Positions 34,297 through 36,980 of a stretch of 36,980 nt of DNA are shown in pieces. Source of the stretch: Mariniphaga sp. (GTDB lineage Bacteria > Bacteroidota > Bacteroidia > Bacteroidales > Prolixibacteraceae); contig JAHYIT010000033.1 in NCBI GenBank assembly GCA_019429205.1, forward strand, positions 1-36,980. The letters run 5' to 3'. Under the pieces are notes generated by a model, which did no database searches, was not told where the DNA came from, and saw only the letters and a program-made list of their open reading frames with translations. The position numbers and the translations under genes were made by a program. How positions within the stretch are numbered: the stretch's first letter is position 1; every line of letters begins with the position of its first letter.

Positions 34297-35598
34297 ATGC
34301 TGAAAAATTATTATAAAACGCTTCTCCCGGGACTTTTCCTAAAACTGTTTCAAAATCATTCTGTTGTATTTAAAACTACATCTGTTTTTCTGCTTACAAT
34401 ACTGTTTGTCTGTTGCACAAACACAGACCAAACGGGAATCACTGTAACTTTTCCTCAATCTTCCGAACCAATCCAGATTACTGAAAACGGAAAGGAGCAC
34501 CTGTTTGCCAGCTATTACGGCATCAATTCGTGGAGTGCAAACCAAAAGTATGTTACCGTTTTGCAAACCGAAATTAAGGATCGACTTCCCGATGAAAACG
34601 ATCCGGCAACACTCGGACTTGTCGATATGGAAACCAATGAATTCATTCCACTTACCCAAACCCGGGCATGGAATTTCCAGCAGGGCTGTATGGCACATTG
34701 GCTGGCAACTTCGCCCGATTCACTTATCATTTATAATGATTTCCGGGAGGACCGCTTTGTTTCGGTAATTTTGAATGTACACACTAAAAAAGAAATCAAA
34801 ACCATTCCCTACCCGGTTAGCGCCGTTTCACCCAACGGAAAGGAAGCAGTCAGTATTAATTTTGCCCGGTTGCGGATTACCCGCACCGATTACGGCTACG
34901 GTGGAAACGGCCAGGATGCCAAAAGCGGCATTCAGTTTCCGGTAGATGACGGACTTTTTCTGGTAAACCTGGAAACCGGAGAAGCTGAATTGATTGTGTC
35001 CATTGCACAGGTAAAAAATCTGGTTCCTGAAATTCCTGAAGAAGGAATAGAATATTTCAATCACACACTTTTCAGCCGGGGAGGAAGTAAAATTTTCTGG
35101 CTGGCGCGGGCCATTCCGCACCGGAACACCACTTCGCTGACTGTAAACCGGGACGGCACAAACTTGCTGCGTTGTTTTCCAGATGGCTGGGAAGGTTCGC
35201 ACTTCGACTGGCTGAATGACGACGAACTGATGGTAACTGCCAATTACGAAGCCAACCAATATGCGCATGTGCTGTTTTCCATTGGAAAACAGGATTACAA
35301 ACGCCTGGGTAACGGATTGCTGGACTACGATGGGCACGGAACTTTTTCTCCCGACGAGAAATGGATGATTACCGACACCTACCCCAGCCGTGGATTGCGC
35401 GAACAAAAAATCTACCTGATGGACATGGAAACCGAAGCGGTCCTTCCTTTGGGCCGATTTGCCCAGCCCGAAGAATTCACCGGCCACTGGCGCTGCGACA
35501 TTCATTGCCGCTGGAGCCCAAACGGCGATATGATCGGCTTCAACTCCACCCATACGGGCAGCCGGCAGGTTTATGTTATAAAGTTTGAAAACAGATAA
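34297..35598 (+). CDS. TolB-like beta-propeller lipoprotein, oligogalacturonate-lyase-like
   Basis: The protein has 433 residues. A hydrophobic leader (about 25-38) ends FVCCTN, a non-standard lipobox around Cys39-Cys40. Propeller repeats with D-x-E-T-x-E (VDMETNEFIPL, VNLETGEAELI, MDMETEAVLPLG) and SPDEKW / WSPNGDMIGFNS blocks follow. The sequence DYDGHGTFSPDEKWMITDTY resembles WD40-like/PD40 proteins in polysaccharide-degradation loci, including oligogalacturonide lyases. A lyase activity is possible but not shown. It lies 24 bases after the sulfatase. Confidence 0.78.
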   Translation: MLKNYYKTLLPGLFLKLFQNHSVVFKTTSVFLLTILFVCCTNTDQTGITVTFPQSSEPIQITENGKEHLFASYYGINSWSANQKYVTVLQTEIKDRLPDENDPATLGLVDMETNEFIPLTQTRAWNFQQGCMAHWLATSPDSLIIYNDFREDRFVSVILNVHTKKEIKTIPYPVSAVSPNGKEAVSINFARLRITRTDYGYGGNGQDAKSGIQFPVDDGLFLVNLETGEAELIVSIAQVKNLVPEIPEEGIEYFNHTLFSRGGSKIFWLARAIPHRNTTSLTVNRDGTNLLRCFPDGWEGSHFDWLNDDELMVTANYEANQYAHVLFSIGKQDYKRLGNGLLDYDGHGTFSPDEKWMITDTYPSRGLREQKIYLMDMETEAVLPLGRFAQPEEFTGHWRCDIHCRWSPNGDMIGFNSTHTGSRQVYVIKFENR

Positions 35599-35662
35599 TC
35601 TAATTAGTAAACGATGGGTGTACAACAAATTTCATATTTTTAACTGTTTTTGAAAGAAGGAA

Positions 35663-35795
35663 TTTTACACCGCGGCTTCAGCCCGGTGAACAGAGGAAGC
35701 TAAAATAAAAGGGCTTTAGCCATTAAAAGGATTAAATGCTAAAGCCATGAAAAGCAATGAGAAAGTCAACCACCGGGCTAAAGCGCCGGTGAAAT
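35663..35795. repeat. REPIN-like element: paired hairpin repeats in inverted orientation
   Basis: The left unit (from 35668: CACCGCGGCTTCAGCCCGGT) and the right unit (from 35771: CACCGGGCTAAAGCGCCGGT) each fold into a hairpin of about nine to ten pairs with one bulged base. They are near inverse complements of each other, so the bulges fall in mirror positions. Between them GGCTTTAGC (35712-35720) and GCTAAAGCC (35738-35746) form a third hairpin with the same GCTAAAGC core. This arrangement resembles REP doublets mobilised by TnpA-REP transposases. No such transposase is in the window. The rest of the 35599-35867 spacer shows nothing else I can name. Confidence 0.75.
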
Positions 35796-35867
35796 AAGGA
35801 TGAATGTTTAGCACCGAGATTTAAAACGTAGAATTTATCGTACAGTAAAAAAACGAATACCATAATT

Positions 35868-36980
35868 ATGAAAAACCTGATTCTGATTATCCTCCTCGTA
35901 ACAGGCACTCATTTTTTATCCGCCCAACCATCTGAAAAAAAAGTCGATGCACTTGTTTCACCCAAATTGGCAGAAAAAGAAATAACAGTTGGCGGAGCTG
36001 ATGCTGATGTTTGCGGTTTTACCAGCCAGTCCATCCAGTATGCCATTGATGCAGTGACCAAAACCGGCGGAACGGTGAAACTGAATCCGGGGCTTTACGA
36101 GATTACTGCACCGGTGCGTTTGAAATCGAATGTAAAACTGATTGGCTCGGGCAGGGAAACCATTCTCAAACGAGGAAAAGGAGTGCAAACCCGGTTTGTG
36201 GTGGACGCTGATTATGCAGAATTAAAACTCACAGTGGAAAATTCCGACGGGTTTGAGCCGGGTATGAAAATTCAGGTGACCGACCAGAACAACAGTTCCT
36301 GCTGGAATGTTTCCACGGCATACATCACCGATATTCAGGATGAAACTATTTACATTGACAGTTACCTCATCCGCGATTACCGCTCCGATCGCGACGGACT
36401 TGTTTCCAATGCATCTTCGGTTATAGAAGTCATTGAAGCCGAAAATGTGCTCATTTCAAACCTCACTGCCGACGGTAACCGCGCCGAAAACTTTTTTGCC
36501 GATGGCTGCAACAGCGCAGGAATTCTTATCCTGAAATCGAAAAAAGTGGTTGTGGACAATGTGCATGTAAAAGAATTCAATGGAGAAGGAATCAGTTGGC
36601 AGATCACCGAAAATGTAACCATCCGCAACAGCGAAATTTCGGGCAGCGGCAATACTGGAATGCACCCCGGCACGGGATCGCCTTTCACTGTTATCGAAAA
36701 CAACGATGTGCATCACAACGACAACGATGGTTTGTTCATTTGCTGGCGGGTTTATCAAAGTACAGTTACAAACAATCGTTTTCACAACAACGGACGGTTT
36801 GGTATATGCACCGGCCACAAAGATACCGATGTGATATTTACCGGAAACCACATTTATGAAAACGGCAGCGACGGGGTGCACCTGCGGGGAGAACGGGAAT
36901 CGAATGCACCGCACCGCAACACGTTTGTGAAAAACATTATTGAAAATAACGGCACTAAAAACGGCGGTTACGGTTTTTCC
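35868..36980 (+). CDS. right-handed parallel beta-helix protein, 3' end outside window
   Basis: An open frame of 371 codons runs off the right edge. The signal peptide is MKNLILIILLVTGTHFLSAQ. TSQSIQYAIDAVTKTGGTVKLNPGLYEI follows, then repeated beta-helix coils with Asn/Gly turns (VTIRNSEISGSGNTGMHPG, IENNDVHHNDNDGLFI, VTNNRFHNNGRFGI, FTGNHIYENGSDGVHLRG). This fold is shared by pectate lyases, polygalacturonases and alginate/chondroitin lyases. It is probably a periplasmic or surface polysaccharide lyase or hydrolase, but the active site may lie beyond the visible part. It follows the REPIN-like repeat and so may have its own promoter. Confidence 0.82.
   Translation, partial: MKNLILIILLVTGTHFLSAQPSEKKVDALVSPKLAEKEITVGGADADVCGFTSQSIQYAIDAVTKTGGTVKLNPGLYEITAPVRLKSNVKLIGSGRETILKRGKGVQTRFVVDADYAELKLTVENSDGFEPGMKIQVTDQNNSSCWNVSTAYITDIQDETIYIDSYLIRDYRSDRDGLVSNASSVIEVIEAENVLISNLTADGNRAENFFADGCNSAGILILKSKKVVVDNVHVKEFNGEGISWQITENVTIRNSEISGSGNTGMHPGTGSPFTVIENNDVHHNDNDGLFICWRVYQSTVTNNRFHNNGRFGICTGHKDTDVIFTGNHIYENGSDGVHLRGERESNAPHRNTFVKNIIENNGTKNGGYGFS

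Noticed and set aside
34828-35628. 266-codon minus-strand frame opposite the propeller gene
   Set aside because: It is antisense to repeated propeller motifs and has no recognisable domain.
35663-35795. Hairpins considered as a rho-independent terminator for the propeller gene
   Set aside because: No uridine tract follows any hairpin, and the mirrored double unit fits a REPIN-like repeat better, though it may still slow transcription.

Overview
This window reads as chromosomal DNA of a member of the Bacteroidota, most likely a marine or sediment Bacteroidia (Marinilabiliales / Prolixibacteraceae-like). That placement is an inference. It rests on DUF4924, a TolB-like/sulfatase/Gfo-Idh-MocA carbohydrate locus, AT-rich spacers, starts that mostly lack Shine-Dalgarno sequences, and several matches to the Bacteroidota -7 promoter element TAnnTTTG. 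No rRNA, tRNA, CRISPR array or intact transposase was seen.

Layout. (1) 1-5.4 kb, minus strand: a membrane acyltransferase-like protein running off the left edge, a compact HicB/HicA pair, a secreted dienelactone hydrolase-like protein, and a membrane-anchored NirK-like cupredoxin protein that appears to lack the two nitrite-reductase proton-relay residues. After these come a decayed DNA-repair radical-SAM gene, a 7-bp tandem repeat and a coiled-coil protein. (2) 5.5-10.8 kb, plus strand: a small nuclease, then an ion/osmotic cluster (SLC12-like cotransporter, CorA with GTN instead of GMN, MscS channel) with a 42-codon remnant of a Rossmann-fold gene inside it, then a DCC thiol oxidoreductase. 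(3) 10.7-15.8 kb, minus strand: a housekeeping run manA - engB - prs - rplY - pth - hslR - DUF4924. (4) 16.0-24.1 kb: udk and a PolB-like exonuclease (plus strand), smpB, a Yip1 protein, uvrB with a possibly leaderless mRNA, a coupled HAD phosphatase and EEP-nuclease pair, a small membrane protein and a PQQ-type propeller lipoprotein. (5) 24.3-28.8 kb, plus strand: an aminotransferase, then a SWIM protein and an SNF2 helicase that look like one ~1008-residue protein split by a single-base frameshift at a GGGG run. (6) 28.8-31.1 kb, an accessory patch: a sulfatase remnant, purine-rich repeats, an AAA/DUF4143 ATPase behind an inverted-repeat operator, and an orphan HicB-HTH regulator behind a palindromic operator. 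(7) 31.1-37.0 kb, plus strand: a polysaccharide-related locus (Gfo/Idh/MocA oxidoreductase, sulfatase, TolB-like propeller lipoprotein, parallel beta-helix protein running off the right edge) with a REPIN-like repeat inside it.

No obviously new defence or metabolic system stands out. The best leads are the split SWIM-SNF2 gene, the altered NirK-like protein, the two operator-bearing accessory genes at 29.2-31.1 kb, the structured rplY leader and the REPIN-like element. All family assignments come from reading motifs, not from database searches.
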